Notes: generated by a model not told the origin, from the letters alone. A DNA stretch of 64,000 bases from Actinomadura sp. KC06 (GCF_004348735.1 NZ_SMKT01000006.1:43420-107419); one strand, 5' to 3'; shown: positions 45,469 through 55,229, counted from the first letter of the stretch. Numbers and translations are program-made.

Positions 45469-45893
45469 GGGGCCCCCGCCGAACCGCGGCGCTTCTGCAG
45501 CGTCACGGTGACCCGGTCGTCGGCGCCGACCTGCGCGTCGACCTCGCCCGCCAGCGACGACAGGACGGTCCAGGCGAAGGTGTCGCGGCTCGGCACCTCG
45601 CCGTCCACGGTCAGCACGGACACGGAGATGCGCATGGCCTCGCCGGTCAGCTCGAACTCGCACACCAGGTCCGTCCCCGGCAGGGCCTGGGCGAGCAGCA
45701 TCGCGCACGCCTCGTCGACGGCGATGCGCAGGTCTTCTATCTCGTCCAGCGTGAAGTCCAGCCTGGCCGCGAGCCCGGCGGTCGCCGTCCGCAGGACGGA
45801 CAGGTAGGCGCTCGCGGCGGGCAACTTGACCGTCACCACGTCGCGGACGGACAACTTCGTACTGGTCGGCATTGCAGCGGTTTCCTCGGTCAC
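45465..45893 (-). CDS. Anti-sigma factor/serine kinase, RsbW-like
   Basis: 142 residues from GTG 45893, directly behind GAGGGAG. It is a GHKL ATPase: LDEIEDLRIAVDEACAMLL carries the N-box, while the G-box region is short, as in RsbW/UsfX. It should bind the downstream sigma factor and phosphorylate an anti-anti-sigma factor that is not in this window. The PP2C phosphatase at 7608-8828 could in principle reverse that, but the distance gives no support. Confidence 0.87.
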   Translation of the reverse strand: MTEETAAMPTSTKLSVRDVVTVKLPAASAYLSVLRTATAGLAARLDFTLDEIEDLRIAVDEACAMLLAQALPGTDLVCEFELTGEAMRISVSVLTVDGEVPSRDTFAWTVLSSLAGEVDAQVGADDRVTVTLQKRRGSAGAP

Positions 45894-46083
45894 GTCACTC
45901 CCTCGCAGGATGGTCCCGCTGCTTCCGAAACTACCGCCTGCGAGCCCCTGTGCGAGACTTCGCCGCGCGTGGCTTTCTCACCAATGTCCGCGGCGACGTG
46001 AAAGGACGCGATCCAAACCTCGTCCGAGGGAGGCGTGCGTCACGTCCGGAGACCCGCCGGGACGTCCACCGGCCGCGCTCGAA

Positions 46084-46089
46084 TAGCCT
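46084..46089 (+). promoter_or_regulatory. -10 box (TAGCCT) for a leaderless start at 46096
   Basis: TAGCCT ends six bases before GTG 46096, consistent with transcription beginning at the start codon. Confidence 0.45.
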
Positions 46090-46095
46090 GCACGG

Positions 46096-46608
46096 GTGAT
46101 CCGATTCGCGACGTCCGGCGACGTCCCCGACATCCTGCGGCTGATCCGCGAGCTCGCCGAGTACGAGCGCGCCCTGCACGAGGTGAAGGCCACCGAGGAG
46201 CAGGTCCGCGAGAGCCTCTTCGGCCCGGACCCGAAGGTCTACGCCCACGTGGCCGAGCACGAGGGCCGCGTCGTCGGGTTCGCCATGTGGTTCCTGTCGT
46301 ACTCGACGTGGAACGGCACGCACGGGATCTACCTGGAGGACCTGTTCGTCTCCCCGGACGTCCGCGGCCACGGGTACGGCAAGGCGCTCCTCACCGAGCT
46401 GGCCCGGATCGCGGACGAGCGCGGCTACGGCCGGGTCGAATGGTCCGTCCTCAACTGGAACAAGCCGGCCATCGACTTCTACGAGGCGATGGGCGCCCGC
46501 CCGCAGGACGAGTGGACGGTCTACCGCCTCACCGGCGACGCCCTCACCGGGGCCGCCGCGTCCTACCGCCCGCCCCCGGAGCACACCGGGCACGGCGCCT
46601 CCGCGTAG
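46096..46608 (+). CDS. GNAT N-acetyltransferase (diamine/SSAT-like)
   Basis: 170 residues from GTG 46096. GIYLEDLFVSPDVRGHGYGKALLTEL is the acetyl-CoA binding segment. WNKPAIDFYEAMGARPQDEWTVYRL closely follows the spermidine/spermine and thialysine acetyltransferase pattern. It is cytoplasmic, probably acetylating a small amine. The final 46 bases overlap the convergent zinc-ribbon gene. Confidence 0.85.
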   Translation: MIRFATSGDVPDILRLIRELAEYERALHEVKATEEQVRESLFGPDPKVYAHVAEHEGRVVGFAMWFLSYSTWNGTHGIYLEDLFVSPDVRGHGYGKALLTELARIADERGYGRVEWSVLNWNKPAIDFYEAMGARPQDEWTVYRLTGDALTGAAASYRPPPEHTGHGASA

Positions 46609-46895
46609 CTGCCCTCGGCCACGACGACGCCCGCTCCGAGGCAGTGTGTGCAGAGGCCCGACCCGCGCACCGCCGGATGCTCCCAGACGGGCGGGAGCGG
46701 GCCGTGGACGTGGGCGTCGTGCTCCTCGCCCACCCCGGGGAACCTCCACAGCTGGTGACGCGGTCCGTCGTCCGCGGGCTCACGCGCGCCGCCGACGACC
46801 TTGCGGCCGTGGCAGTACATGCACATCAACCGCAGCGGGCCCAGGCGCTGCTCGCCCGTCCCGCCGCACTCCGGGCATTCGATCTCGTCACTCAC
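46563..46895 (-). CDS. Small zinc-ribbon protein with four CxxCxGxG-like motifs
   Basis: 110 residues from GTG 46895 (an upstream ATG at 46934 would add 13). Two pairs of DnaJ-type motifs are present: CPECGGTG with CMYCHGRK, and CTHCLGAG with CPVCSGGG, probably binding two zinc ions. A Trp/Pro-rich linker separates them. Function unknown. The 3' end overlaps the convergent GNAT gene by 46 bases, so the two mRNAs could pair. Confidence 0.7.
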   Translation of the reverse strand: MSDEIECPECGGTGEQRLGPLRLMCMYCHGRKVVGGAREPADDGPRHQLWRFPGVGEEHDAHVHGPLPPVWEHPAVRGSGLCTHCLGAGVVVAEGSYAEAPCPVCSGGGR

Positions 46896-47033
46896 ACGCA
46901 CCGCCGCGTTCGCAGTCCGCCGCCGGCCCGCCATGCCGGGCTACTTCCTTGAGAGAAGGATGACCTGCCCGCGCGCGCCGGGCAACGCCTTACTCTGCGC
47001 GGACCGCACCGGGACGGCCGAGACATGACCGAA

Positions 47034-47056
47034 GCCCGGCCCCATCGGGACCGGGC
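47034..47056 (-). terminator. Terminator candidate for sodN
   Basis: GCCCGGCCCC (47034-47043) pairs with GGGACCGGGC (47047-47056) with one mismatch and a tight loop, about 18 bases past the leftward sodN stop. Confidence 0.5.
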
Positions 47057-47073
47057 CTCAACGTTCTCGCTGG

Positions 47074-47475
47074 TCAGCCCTGCTTGGTCTCCTTGAAGAT
47101 CTTGTCGATCTCGTCGATCTTGGCCAGCAGTTCGTCGGCGACCTTGGCGTCCATGCTGCCCTTGGTCCCCGTGGCGCCGGCGAGCTTGGTGGCCTCGTTG
47201 AACAGCTGGTGCAGGTGCGGGTACTTCTCGAAGTGCGGAGGCTTGAAGTAGTCGGTCCACAGCACCCACAGGTGCTCCTTGACCAGCTGGGAACGCTGCT
47301 CCTTGATCAGGATCGCCCGGGCGCGGAACTCCGGGTCCTCGTTGGCCGCGTACTTCTCGGCGATCGCCTTGACCGACTCGGCCTCGATCCGGGCCTGCGC
47401 CGGGTCGTAGACGCCGCACGGCAGGTCGCAGTGCGCGGACACCGTGGTCTTCGGGCGCAGAAGCTTGAGCAACAC
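47074..47475 (-). CDS. sodN: Nickel superoxide dismutase
   Basis: 133 residues from GTG 47475. A 14-residue propeptide (ending TTVSA) is cut before His15, giving the nickel hook HCDLPCGVY with His1, Cys2 and Cys6 of the mature protein. SDYFKPPHFEKYP-like and DEIDKIFKETK segments complete the four-helix subunit, which forms hexamers and destroys superoxide in the cytoplasm. The maturation protease gene sodX is divergent, 186 bases away. Nickel-responsive control by Nur is expected from the family, but I saw no convincing Nur box. Confidence 0.95.
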   Translation of the reverse strand: MLLKLLRPKTTVSAHCDLPCGVYDPAQARIEAESVKAIAEKYAANEDPEFRARAILIKEQRSQLVKEHLWVLWTDYFKPPHFEKYPHLHQLFNEATKLAGATGTKGSMDAKVADELLAKIDEIDKIFKETKQG

Positions 47476-47661
47476 CTGCGATTCCCTTCCCTCGTTGTGG
47501 ATCATGCTCAGGTCACCGACATTACTCTTGTGCCCGTGGGCCCGTCCGGCCAGGGCGCTCGGTATTTCGGCCTAGGACCGGATCGCGGCGCGGCCCGGAA
47601 CCCTTTCCAGGACTGTTCATCACCGGCGCCCGGCGAACTATGCGGGCGGACGAGGAGGACC

Positions 47662-48096
47662 ATGCGGATCCGCGCGCTGTTCTTGGGCCTGGCCGGGGCG
47701 GCGGCGCTCGCGGCGGCCGGCGCCCGCGGGCGGCTGCGGGCCGTCGAGGTCACGGGCGACTCGATGCTGCCGGGGCTGCGGCCGGGGGACTGGCTGCTCG
47801 TGCGGGCCGGCGCCCGTCCCGAGGCCGGGGACGTCGTCGTGGCGCGCCACCCCGAGCGGCGGGACCTGCTGATCGTCAAGCGCGCCGGGCACCGCGCGGC
47901 GGGCGGATGGTGGCTGGAGAGCGACAACCAGCGCGCCCCGGGCCGCCGCGACAGCTGGGACTTCGGCCCCGTCCCCGACGCGCTCATCGTCGGCCGCGTC
48001 ATCGCGCGCTACTGGCCGCGCCCGGCGCCCCTGCGGCCCGGCCCGGCGGCCCTGCGGCCCGCGTTCCGGAAGGGGAACACGGGCCGTCCGAGGTGA
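47662..48096 (+). CDS. sodX: Nickel-type superoxide dismutase maturation protease SodX
   Basis: 144 residues from ATG 47662, behind GAGGAGGAC. It is a signal-peptidase-like S26 protease: Ser34 in VTGDSMLPGL and Lys73 in LLIVKRAGHR form the dyad, with DWLLVRAGARPEAGDVVV between. It removes the SodN propeptide so nickel can bind. It has an N-terminal hydrophobic stretch. sodN is divergently transcribed. Confidence 0.92.
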   Translation: MRIRALFLGLAGAAALAAAGARGRLRAVEVTGDSMLPGLRPGDWLLVRAGARPEAGDVVVARHPERRDLLIVKRAGHRAAGGWWLESDNQRAPGRRDSWDFGPVPDALIVGRVIARYWPRPAPLRPGPAALRPAFRKGNTGRPR

Positions 48097-48108
48097 GCGC
48101 CGGGCGCG

Positions 48109-49299
48109 TCAGATGCGGGCCACGCCCTCGCGGCGGGCCTGGGCGGCGACGGCGGCGCTGACGGCCGGGGCCACGCGCTCGTCGAACGGGCCCGGGATGA
48201 CGTAGTCGGCCGTGAGGTCGTCGCCGACGATGTCGGCCAGGGCGGTCGCCGCGGCGAGTTTCATGCCCTCGGTGATGGAGTGCGACCGCACGTCCAGGGC
48301 GCCGCGGAAGATGCCGGGGAACGCCAGGACGTTGTTGATCTGGTTCGGGAAGTCGCTGCGTCCCGTCGCGACGACCTTCGCGTGCCGGCGGGCGACCTCC
48401 GGGTGGACCTCGGGGGTCGGGTTGGAGAGGGCGAAGACGATCGCGTCCGGCGACATCGTGGCGACGCACGACTCGTGGACGGTGCCGCCCGACAGGCCGA
48501 TGAACACGTCGGCGCCGCGCAGCGCCTCTTCCGTGGAGCCCTTGAGGTGCGACCGGTTGGTGATCGCGGCGATGCGCTCCTTGACGGGGTTGAGGCCGTC
48601 GCGACCCTCGTAGATGAGGCCCTTGCTGTCGGACAGGGCGATGTCGCCGATGCCGGCCTCGATGAGGATCTGCGAGACCGCGATGCCGGACGCGCCCGCG
48701 CCGGCCACCACCGCGCGCAGGTCCGCCAGGGGCCTGCCGACCAGGCGGGCCGCGTTGGTCAGGGCGGCGAGCACCACGATCGCGGTGCCGTGCTGGTCGT
48801 CGTGGAAGACAGGGATGTCGAGGGCGGCGCGGAGCCGGTCCTCGATCTCGAAGCAGCGGGGGGCGCTGATGTCCTCCAGGTTGATGCCGCCGAAGCTCGG
48901 CGCCATCCGGATCACCGTGTCGACGATCTCGTCGACATCCGTGCAGCTCAGGGCGATCGGGACCGAGTCGACGCCGGCGAACTCCTTGAACAGCAGGGAC
49001 TTGCCCTCCATGACCGGCATGGACGCGGCCGGGCCGATGTCGCCGAGCCCGAGCACGGCGGTGCCGTCGGTGACCACGGCGACGACCTTGGACGTCCACG
49101 TGTAGTCGTAGGCGAGTTCGGGGTGGTCGGCGATCGCGGTGCAGACGCGGGCGACGCCCGGCGTGTAGGCGAGGGAAAGGTCGTCCTTGTTGCGGACCGG
49201 AATGGTCGACCGCATCTCCAGTTTCCCGCCGCGGTGCAACGGGAAGGCCGGATCGTCGTCCAGCGAGGAAGGTTCGGTGGGAATGGGCTGAGCAGCCAC
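48109..49299 (-). CDS. NAD(P)-dependent malic enzyme
   Basis: 396 residues, the short bacterial form. GGKLEMRSTIPVRNKDDLSLAYTPGVA is split across the family's N-terminal signature. Catalytic and metal residues occur in VTDGTAVLGLGDIGP, DDQHGTAIVVLAAL and VAGAGASGIAVSQI (NAD site), and NPTPEVHPE closes the active site. It decarboxylates malate to pyruvate. It converges on sodX with a 12-base gap. Confidence 0.92.
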   Translation of the reverse strand: MAAQPIPTEPSSLDDDPAFPLHRGGKLEMRSTIPVRNKDDLSLAYTPGVARVCTAIADHPELAYDYTWTSKVVAVVTDGTAVLGLGDIGPAASMPVMEGKSLLFKEFAGVDSVPIALSCTDVDEIVDTVIRMAPSFGGINLEDISAPRCFEIEDRLRAALDIPVFHDDQHGTAIVVLAALTNAARLVGRPLADLRAVVAGAGASGIAVSQILIEAGIGDIALSDSKGLIYEGRDGLNPVKERIAAITNRSHLKGSTEEALRGADVFIGLSGGTVHESCVATMSPDAIVFALSNPTPEVHPEVARRHAKVVATGRSDFPNQINNVLAFPGIFRGALDVRSHSITEGMKLAAATALADIVGDDLTADYVIPGPFDERVAPAVSAAVAAQARREGVARI

Positions 49300-49659
49300 A
49301 GCGACCCCTGTCGGTGAAAGTTGGCTTTCTTGAACGCCGCCGCGTTGGTGGTGGTGTGGTGGCCGGTCACGCGGTGGTCATCGTGTGACGTACGGGGGTC
49401 ACCCGTTGTCTGATTGTGCCATACCCCCTCTCAAATCCTGATTGAGCGGGGATGGTGGCGACGGTCACGCGGGCGTTGCCGAAATGTAGCCGTACGGTTG
49501 CGTTCCGTGGGGAACGCCGACGCTGACGTACCGTCCCGGGGCCCGCTCGTTGCGTGATTGTTTCGCACCCTTTATCCAGATCAGAGAGGTTGTACGCCAA
49601 GATGTGCACCTGACCTACGGATCTACGCGGATCCGACGCAACCATCTGAAGGGGGACCA
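49300..49659. other. Divergent region between malic enzyme and amino-acid ABC operon
   Basis: 360 bases without a gene. It must hold both promoters. The stretch 49420-49460 is relatively AT-rich and TTGTTTCGCACCCTTTATCC at 49558-49577 resembles a promoter, but spacing is poor. No riboswitch-like structure was evident by eye. Confidence 0.4.
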
Positions 49660-50565
49660 GTGATCACCGGTTCTCTGCGCCGTCACGGGATCGTGACGGG
49701 CGTGCTTGTGCTGACGGGCGCGCTCGCCCTTTCGGCATGCGGCGAGAAGGAAGACGAGTCGGGTGGGGGCCCCAAGATCACCGCTTCGGGCGGCGCGGAC
49801 GCCAAGCTGGCGGGGATGGTCCCCGACGCGATCAAGTCGGACGGCAAGATCCTCATCGGCACCGACGCGACGTACGCGCCGAACGAGTTCCTGGACACCG
49901 ACGGCAAGACCGTCGTCGGCTGGGACCGCGAGCTGTTCGACGCGGTGGCGACCAAGCTCGGCCTGAAGACCGAATGGGTCTCCAGCAAGTTCGACGACAT
50001 CGTGCCCGGCGTCCAGTCCGGCAAGTACGAAGCGGGCGTCTCCTCCTTCACCATCAACGACGAGCGCAAGAAGGCCGTCAGCATGGTGAGCTACTTCAAC
50101 GCCGGCACCCAGTGGGCGACCAAGAAGGGCAACCCCGCCGGCGTCCAGCCCGACAACGCCTGCGGCAAGAAGATCGCCGTGCAGAAGGCCACCGTCCAGG
50201 TCGACGACGTCCAGAAGCGGTCGAAGGAGTGCACGGCCGCCGGGAAGCCCGCGATCACCATCGACCAGTACCAGGGCCAGGACCAGGCGACCGCGGCGAT
50301 CGTGTCCGGCAAGGACGACGCCGGCCTCGCCGACTCGCCGATCATCGCCTACGCGGTGAAGAAGACCAACGGCCAGCTCGAGCTGCTCGGCGACATCTAC
50401 GAGGCCGCCCCGTACGGCTTCGTCGTGCAGAAGGAGCAGACGCAGTTCGCCGAGGCCATCGCCGGCGCCACCAAGGCCCTCCAGGCGGACGGCACCTACA
50501 AGAAGATCCTGGAGAAGTGGAACGTGCAGGCGGGGGCGATCACCGACTCGGCCGTTAACCCGTAA
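49660..50565 (+). CDS. Amino-acid ABC transporter substrate-binding lipoprotein
   Basis: 301 residues from GTG 49660, behind AAGGGGGA. The signal peptide ends in the lipobox LALSAC. The SBP_bac_3 fold is shown by LIGTDATYAPNEFLD, VGWDRELFDAVATKLG and YGFVVQKEQTQF. It captures a polar amino acid, possibly basic or glutamine-like, outside the membrane. The permease begins three bases after its stop. Confidence 0.9.
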   Translation: MITGSLRRHGIVTGVLVLTGALALSACGEKEDESGGGPKITASGGADAKLAGMVPDAIKSDGKILIGTDATYAPNEFLDTDGKTVVGWDRELFDAVATKLGLKTEWVSSKFDDIVPGVQSGKYEAGVSSFTINDERKKAVSMVSYFNAGTQWATKKGNPAGVQPDNACGKKIAVQKATVQVDDVQKRSKECTAAGKPAITIDQYQGQDQATAAIVSGKDDAGLADSPIIAYAVKKTNGQLELLGDIYEAAPYGFVVQKEQTQFAEAIAGATKALQADGTYKKILEKWNVQAGAITDSAVNP

Positions 50566-50568
50566 CCG

Positions 50569-51533
50569 ATGGCGGATCTCACAAAACAGACGCCGGACCC
50601 GGCGCGGCCTGAAGCGATCAAGGCCGTGCCGGTCCGGCACCCCGGCCGCTGGGCGGCGGTGGCGGTCATCGCGGTGCTCGCCGCGATGTTCGTCCACATG
50701 CTCGTCACGAACGACAAGTTCCAGTGGTCGTTCCTCGTCGACAACGCGTTCCGCCCCAACATCATCCGAGGCGTCTGGACGACCATCGCGCTGACCGTCC
50801 TGGCCATGCTGATCGGTGTCCTGTCCGGGGTCGTCCTCGCCGTGATGCGGCTGTCGGACAACCCCGTCCTCAGCGGCGTCGCCTGGCTCTACACCTGGTT
50901 CTTCCGGGCCGTCCCCCGCCTCGTGCTGGCGATCCTGTTCGGCAACATGGGCATCCTGTACGCCGAGTACCGCGTCGGCGGGGTGCCGTTCGCGGGGCAG
51001 CTCGGCGACCTGATGGGCGTCGACATCGACGCCACCCTCTTCACCCTCGACGCGCGCACGCTGCTGACCGGCTTCATGGCGGGCCTGCTGGCGCTGGCGC
51101 TGTCGGAGGCCGCCTACATGGCGGAGATCGTGCGCGCCGGCATCCTGTCGGTCGAGCCGGGCCAGGAGGAGGCCGCGAGCGCCCTCGGCATGTCGCGGTT
51201 CCAGACCCTGCGCCGGATCATCCTGCCGCAGGCGATGCGCGTCATCGTCCCGCCGACCGGCAACGAGACCATCGCGATGCTCAAGGACACCTCGCTGGTG
51301 GCGTTCGTCCCGGTCACCAACGAGCTGTTCTTCCAGCTCCAGGCCGTGGGCTCGCGGACGTTCAACGTCTTCCCGATGCTGGTCGCGGCCTGCATCTGGT
51401 ACCTGATCCTGACCAGCTTCCTGCTGGTGGGGCAGTACTTCATCGAGCGCCATTTCGCCCGCGGGGCGGGAGCCCCCAGGGAGAAGGGGGCCGCGCTGCG
51501 CGCCCTCGGCTTCGGCAGCGGGGGAGGAGGAGC

Positions 51534-51537
<4 letters not shown>
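50569..51537 (+). CDS. Amino-acid ABC transporter permease
   Basis: 322 residues with about five to six membrane helices. The family's HisM/GlnP pattern is present, including [17 protein letters not shown]. The EAA loop reads [19 protein letters not shown] followed by the [15 protein letters not shown] helix, and contacts the ATPase. The long extracytoplasmic segment after helix 3 is typical of single-permease systems, which act as homodimers. Its stop overlaps the ATPase start as ATGA. Confidence 0.9.
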
Positions 51538-52316
<779 letters not shown>

Positions 52317-52334
52317 CCCGGCGATCCCGGTCGT

Positions 52335-52362
52335 ACGGCCCGTCCCCTGGGGGGCGGGCCGT
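52335..52362 (+). terminator. Strong terminator after the ABC operon
   Basis: ACGGCCCGTCCCC (52335-52347) pairs with GGGGGCGGGCCGT (52350-52362), 13 bp with one G-U pair, followed by TTT. Confidence 0.8.
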
Positions 52363-52382
52363 TTCGCCGCGGGGCGGACGGT

Positions 52383-52388
52383 TAGTGT
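52383..52388 (+). promoter_or_regulatory. -10 box (TAGTGT) for a leaderless start at 52396
   Basis: TAGTGT ends seven bases before ATG 52396, with no ribosome site between. Confidence 0.45.
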
Positions 52389-52395
52389 GCGATCC

Positions 52396-53364
52396 ATGTT
52401 CGCTGTCACGGCTACGAAGATCGATGCAGACAATCCGCTGAACGGGCTGACCGCGGGGGAGCGGCCCGATCCCGACGTGCCGGACGGCTGGACGACCGTC
52501 ACGGTGAAGGCGGCCGCGCTCAACCACCACGACCTCTGGTCGCTCAAGGGCGTCGGGCTGCCCGCCGACCGGCTCCCGATGATCCTCGGCTGCGACGCGG
52601 CCGGGCTGGACGAGGACGGCAACGAGGTCATCGTCCACTCGGTGATCGGCGACCCGGGCCGGGGAGGCGGCGACGAGACCCTCGACCCGAAGCGGTCGCT
52701 GCTGTCGGAGGCGCATCAGGGGACGCTGGCGGAGAAGGTCGCGGCGCCGCGCCGCAACCTCGTGCCGAAGCCGGCCGGGCTGTCGTTCGAGGAGGCGGCG
52801 TGCCTGCCGACGGCGTGGCTCACCGCATACCGGATGCTCTTCGACAAGGCGGGCCTGCAGCCGGGCGCGTCCGTGCTGGTGCAGGGGGCGGGCGGCGGCG
52901 TCGCGTCGGCGGCGATCGCGCTGGCGTCGGCGGCGGGGTACCGCGTCTACGCGACCAGCCGCACCGAGGAGAAACGCGAGCGGGCGCGGGAGCTCGGCGC
53001 GGACGAGGCGGTCGAGACGGGCGCGCGGCTGCCGGAGCGGGTCGACGCCGTCATCGAGACCGTCGGGCAGGCGACGTGGTCGCATTCGCTGAAGTCGCTG
53101 CGGCCCGGCGGCCGGATCGTGGTGTCCGGCGCGACCAGCGGGGCGGTGCCGCCGGCGGAGCTGAACCGGGTGTTCTTCCTGCAGCTGTCGGTGGTCGGGT
53201 CCACGATGGGCACGCGGGACCAGCTCGAGCGGCTGGCGCGGTTCCTGGTCAAGACGGGCACCAGGCCGGTGATCGACCGGACGCTGCCGCTGAGCCGGGC
53301 GCACGAGGGGTTCGCCGCCATGGCCGAGGGCGACCTCTTCGGAAAGATCGTCTTCACGCCCTGA
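52396..53364 (+). CDS. Zinc-binding dehydrogenase family (quinone oxidoreductase-like)
   Basis: 322 residues of the MDR fold. ALNHHDLWSLKGVG, PMILGCDAAGLDEDG, and the NADP site VLVQGAGGGVASAAIALASA are typical. The structural-zinc Cys cluster of alcohol dehydrogenases is absent, so it is probably a zinc-independent quinone or enoyl reductase. It uses NADPH in the cytoplasm; the substrate is unknown. A leaderless start at ATG 52396 is likely. Confidence 0.85.
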   Translation: MFAVTATKIDADNPLNGLTAGERPDPDVPDGWTTVTVKAAALNHHDLWSLKGVGLPADRLPMILGCDAAGLDEDGNEVIVHSVIGDPGRGGGDETLDPKRSLLSEAHQGTLAEKVAAPRRNLVPKPAGLSFEEAACLPTAWLTAYRMLFDKAGLQPGASVLVQGAGGGVASAAIALASAAGYRVYATSRTEEKRERARELGADEAVETGARLPERVDAVIETVGQATWSHSLKSLRPGGRIVVSGATSGAVPPAELNRVFFLQLSVVGSTMGTRDQLERLARFLVKTGTRPVIDRTLPLSRAHEGFAAMAEGDLFGKIVFTP

Positions 53365-53382
53365 CCGGCGGCCCCCCGAGGG

Positions 53383-54108
53383 TCACCGGTCGTCCTTGCG
53401 GAAGATCTCCCGCTTCAGGCGGTCGCGGGTCTCGTCGAGGAGGGTCTGGGCGGCGGCGAGGTCGTCGTCGTCCAGCCGCGCCGTCTTGGCGGCCTTGCGG
53501 ACGTCCTCGACGAACCCGCGGAGCAGGCGCTCCAGCTTGAGGCGGGCGACGTCGTCGCGGGTGCCGGTCGCCGTCTTCCAGGCGTCCTCCCAGTTCTTCC
53601 GCCACTCCTCCTTCCACGCCTGCTTCTGCTCGCGCCAGTACTCCTTCTGGCGCTTCCACTCGTCCTTCTGGCGCCCGGTGCTCTCCTTCCAGGCGTCCTT
53701 GGACGTGGTCTTGCCCTGGTCGCGCATCGTCCGGGCGGCCTGGGTGAGCTCCTCGCGCAGCGTCCGGACGGTCTGCCGGACGTCCTCCTGCACGCCGCGG
53801 GCGAACTCCTGCGCCGACGCGGAGATCTCCTCCTCCAGCTCGGCCAGCTCGTCCATGCGGCGCTCCAGCTCCTCGCGGCCCTTGTCGGTCAGCGAGTACA
53901 CCTTCTTGCCCTTGATCACCTCATGGGTGACGAGGCCCTCCGACTCCAGCCGGGCGAGCCGCGGGTAGATCGTGCCGGGTGAGGGCGAGTAGACCCCGAG
54001 GAACCGGTCCTGGAGGAGCCGGATCACCTCGTAGCCGTGCCGCGGGCTCTCCTCGAGGAGCTTCAGCAGGTACAGCCGCAGGCGACCGTGGCCGAAAACG
54101 GGGCTCAC
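53383..54108 (-). CDS. PadR family transcriptional regulator with long charged C-terminal helix
   Basis: 241 residues. The winged helix is at the start: GRLRLYLLKLLEESPRHGYEVIRLL and SPSPGTIYPRLARLESEGLV. Residues ~95-200 are a Lys/Glu/Trp-rich coiled-coil (repeats such as QKDEWKRQKEYWREQ), unusually long for PadR. It lies 7 bases downstream of the DUF4097 gene and probably represses its own operon through the site at 54976-55019. Confidence 0.87.
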   Translation of the reverse strand: MSPVFGHGRLRLYLLKLLEESPRHGYEVIRLLQDRFLGVYSPSPGTIYPRLARLESEGLVTHEVIKGKKVYSLTDKGREELERRMDELAELEEEISASAQEFARGVQEDVRQTVRTLREELTQAARTMRDQGKTTSKDAWKESTGRQKDEWKRQKEYWREQKQAWKEEWRKNWEDAWKTATGTRDDVARLKLERLLRGFVEDVRKAAKTARLDDDDLAAAQTLLDETRDRLKREIFRKDDR

Positions 54109-54115
54109 AGGGTCC

Positions 54116-54937
54116 TCACTTCTCCATTCGCGGGGTGGTGATCTCGGGGTCGTCGTCGCGCCCGACGAGGGTGACGGCGCCGGACACGGTGTTGACCGTC
54201 AGCCGTCCCGAGCCGTTTCCGAGTTTGCCGGACCGGGTGCGGGCGAGAAGGCCGTCCTGCTCGGTGAGCTCGGGGAACGTCGTGTCCAGCGGCCCGGCGG
54301 CCGAGTTCAGCGTGACGTGCGCGTCGGCGGAGTACGGGATGCGCAGCGCCACCTCGCCGGACACGGTGCTGACGTCCACCCGGGCGTCGCCGCCCAGGCT
54401 CACGTCGGCGGCGACGCGCCCGCTGACGGCCCGCGCCGTCAGCCGGCCGACGGAGCCGCCGGCGAGGGACAGGTCGCCGGAGACTGAGGTGAACGAGACC
54501 GCCCCGTCCAGGCCCTGCGCCTCGATCGCGCCGGAGACGGTGTTGGCGTCGACCGCGCCCGCGACCCCGTCGAGGGTCACGTCGCCGGAGGCGCTCTTGA
54601 TGGACGTGCGGGACGTCGTGCCGGTGACGACGGCGTCGGCCGACACGAGGTTGAGGGAGACCGGGCAGTCGCGCGGGACGGTCACCGTGACGGCGGCGCG
54701 GCACCGCTGGGTGCGCAGCCAGCTCAGCACGCCTTCCCACAGGTTCTCGTGGGTGACCGTGAGCATGCCCGCCTCGTGGGTGACCACCAGCGGCGGGCCC
54801 TCGACGTCGCCGATCATGATGGACGGGCGCTCGTCGGAGGCGAGCACCGAGACGGTCCCGGCGATCAGCGTGGCCCGCAGCGCGACCACGCCGTCGAAGT
54901 CGAGGGTGGTCGGTTCGTCGATCGTCCAGCGCGACAT
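54116..54937 (-). CDS. DUF4097 beta-strand repeat protein
   Basis: 273 residues. Repeated short strands with ASGDVTLDG, VSGAIEAQG, VSGDLSLAG, VSGRVAAD and VSGEVALR build a right-handed beta solenoid, the DUF4097 pattern. It has no signal peptide. The family is often paired with PadR regulators in actinobacteria, perhaps in envelope or lipid stress, but function is unproven. It is first in the operon, behind a good promoter. Confidence 0.85.
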   Translation of the reverse strand: MSRWTIDEPTTLDFDGVVALRATLIAGTVSVLASDERPSIMIGDVEGPPLVVTHEAGMLTVTHENLWEGVLSWLRTQRCRAAVTVTVPRDCPVSLNLVSADAVVTGTTSRTSIKSASGDVTLDGVAGAVDANTVSGAIEAQGLDGAVSFTSVSGDLSLAGGSVGRLTARAVSGRVAADVSLGGDARVDVSTVSGEVALRIPYSADAHVTLNSAAGPLDTTFPELTEQDGLLARTRSGKLGNGSGRLTVNTVSGAVTLVGRDDDPEITTPRMEK

Positions 54938-54975
54938 CGCGTTCGCCCCTTCGTCCGAGCGGCCTCCATCCAGTT

Positions 54976-55019
54976 AACACGATATGTCGCGTTTCTGGAA
55001 AGTCAAGATGTATCGCGTT
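54976..55019 (-). promoter_or_regulatory. Promoter and PadR operator candidate for the DUF4097-padR operon
   Basis: On the minus strand, TTGACT (-35, 55001-55006) and TATCGT (-10, 54979-54984) are 16 bp apart. An inverted repeat, AACACGATA (54976-54984) and TATCGCGTT (55011-55019), overlaps the -10 and flanks the -35. The half-sites resemble the TATCGCGA-type operators of PadR regulators. Confidence 0.6.
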
Positions 55020-55049
55020 CGGGTCCGGCCGGTCTCCCGGGCCCGGCCG

Positions 55050-55229
55050 CTACCCGTCCTCTTCCTCGTCCAGCCGGGCCAGCCAGGTGGCGAGCCGTTC
55101 GACGGACGTCTCGAACTCGGGGTTCAGGTCGACGAACTCGCGCAGCCGCTCGGCCAGCCACGCCAGGCTGACCTCCTCCGTGCCGCGCCGGTCCGTCAGC
55201 TCCTCGATGCCCCGATCGGTGAAGTACAT
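55050..55229 (-). CDS. DUF6104 family small protein
   Basis: 59 residues from ATG 55229. MYFTDRGIEELTDRRG, SLAWLAERLREFVDLNPEFE and VERLATWLARLDEEEDG match the short, conserved actinobacterial DUF6104 family, which often lies beside the 2-oxoglutarate dehydrogenase gene as here. Function unknown. It is acidic and probably helical. Confidence 0.82.
   Translation of the reverse strand: MYFTDRGIEELTDRRGTEEVSLAWLAERLREFVDLNPEFETSVERLATWLARLDEEEDG

Noticed and set aside
47476..47661. A Nur (nickel) box between sodN and sodX
   Set aside because: No TTGCAA-type inverted half-sites are present in the expected spacing.
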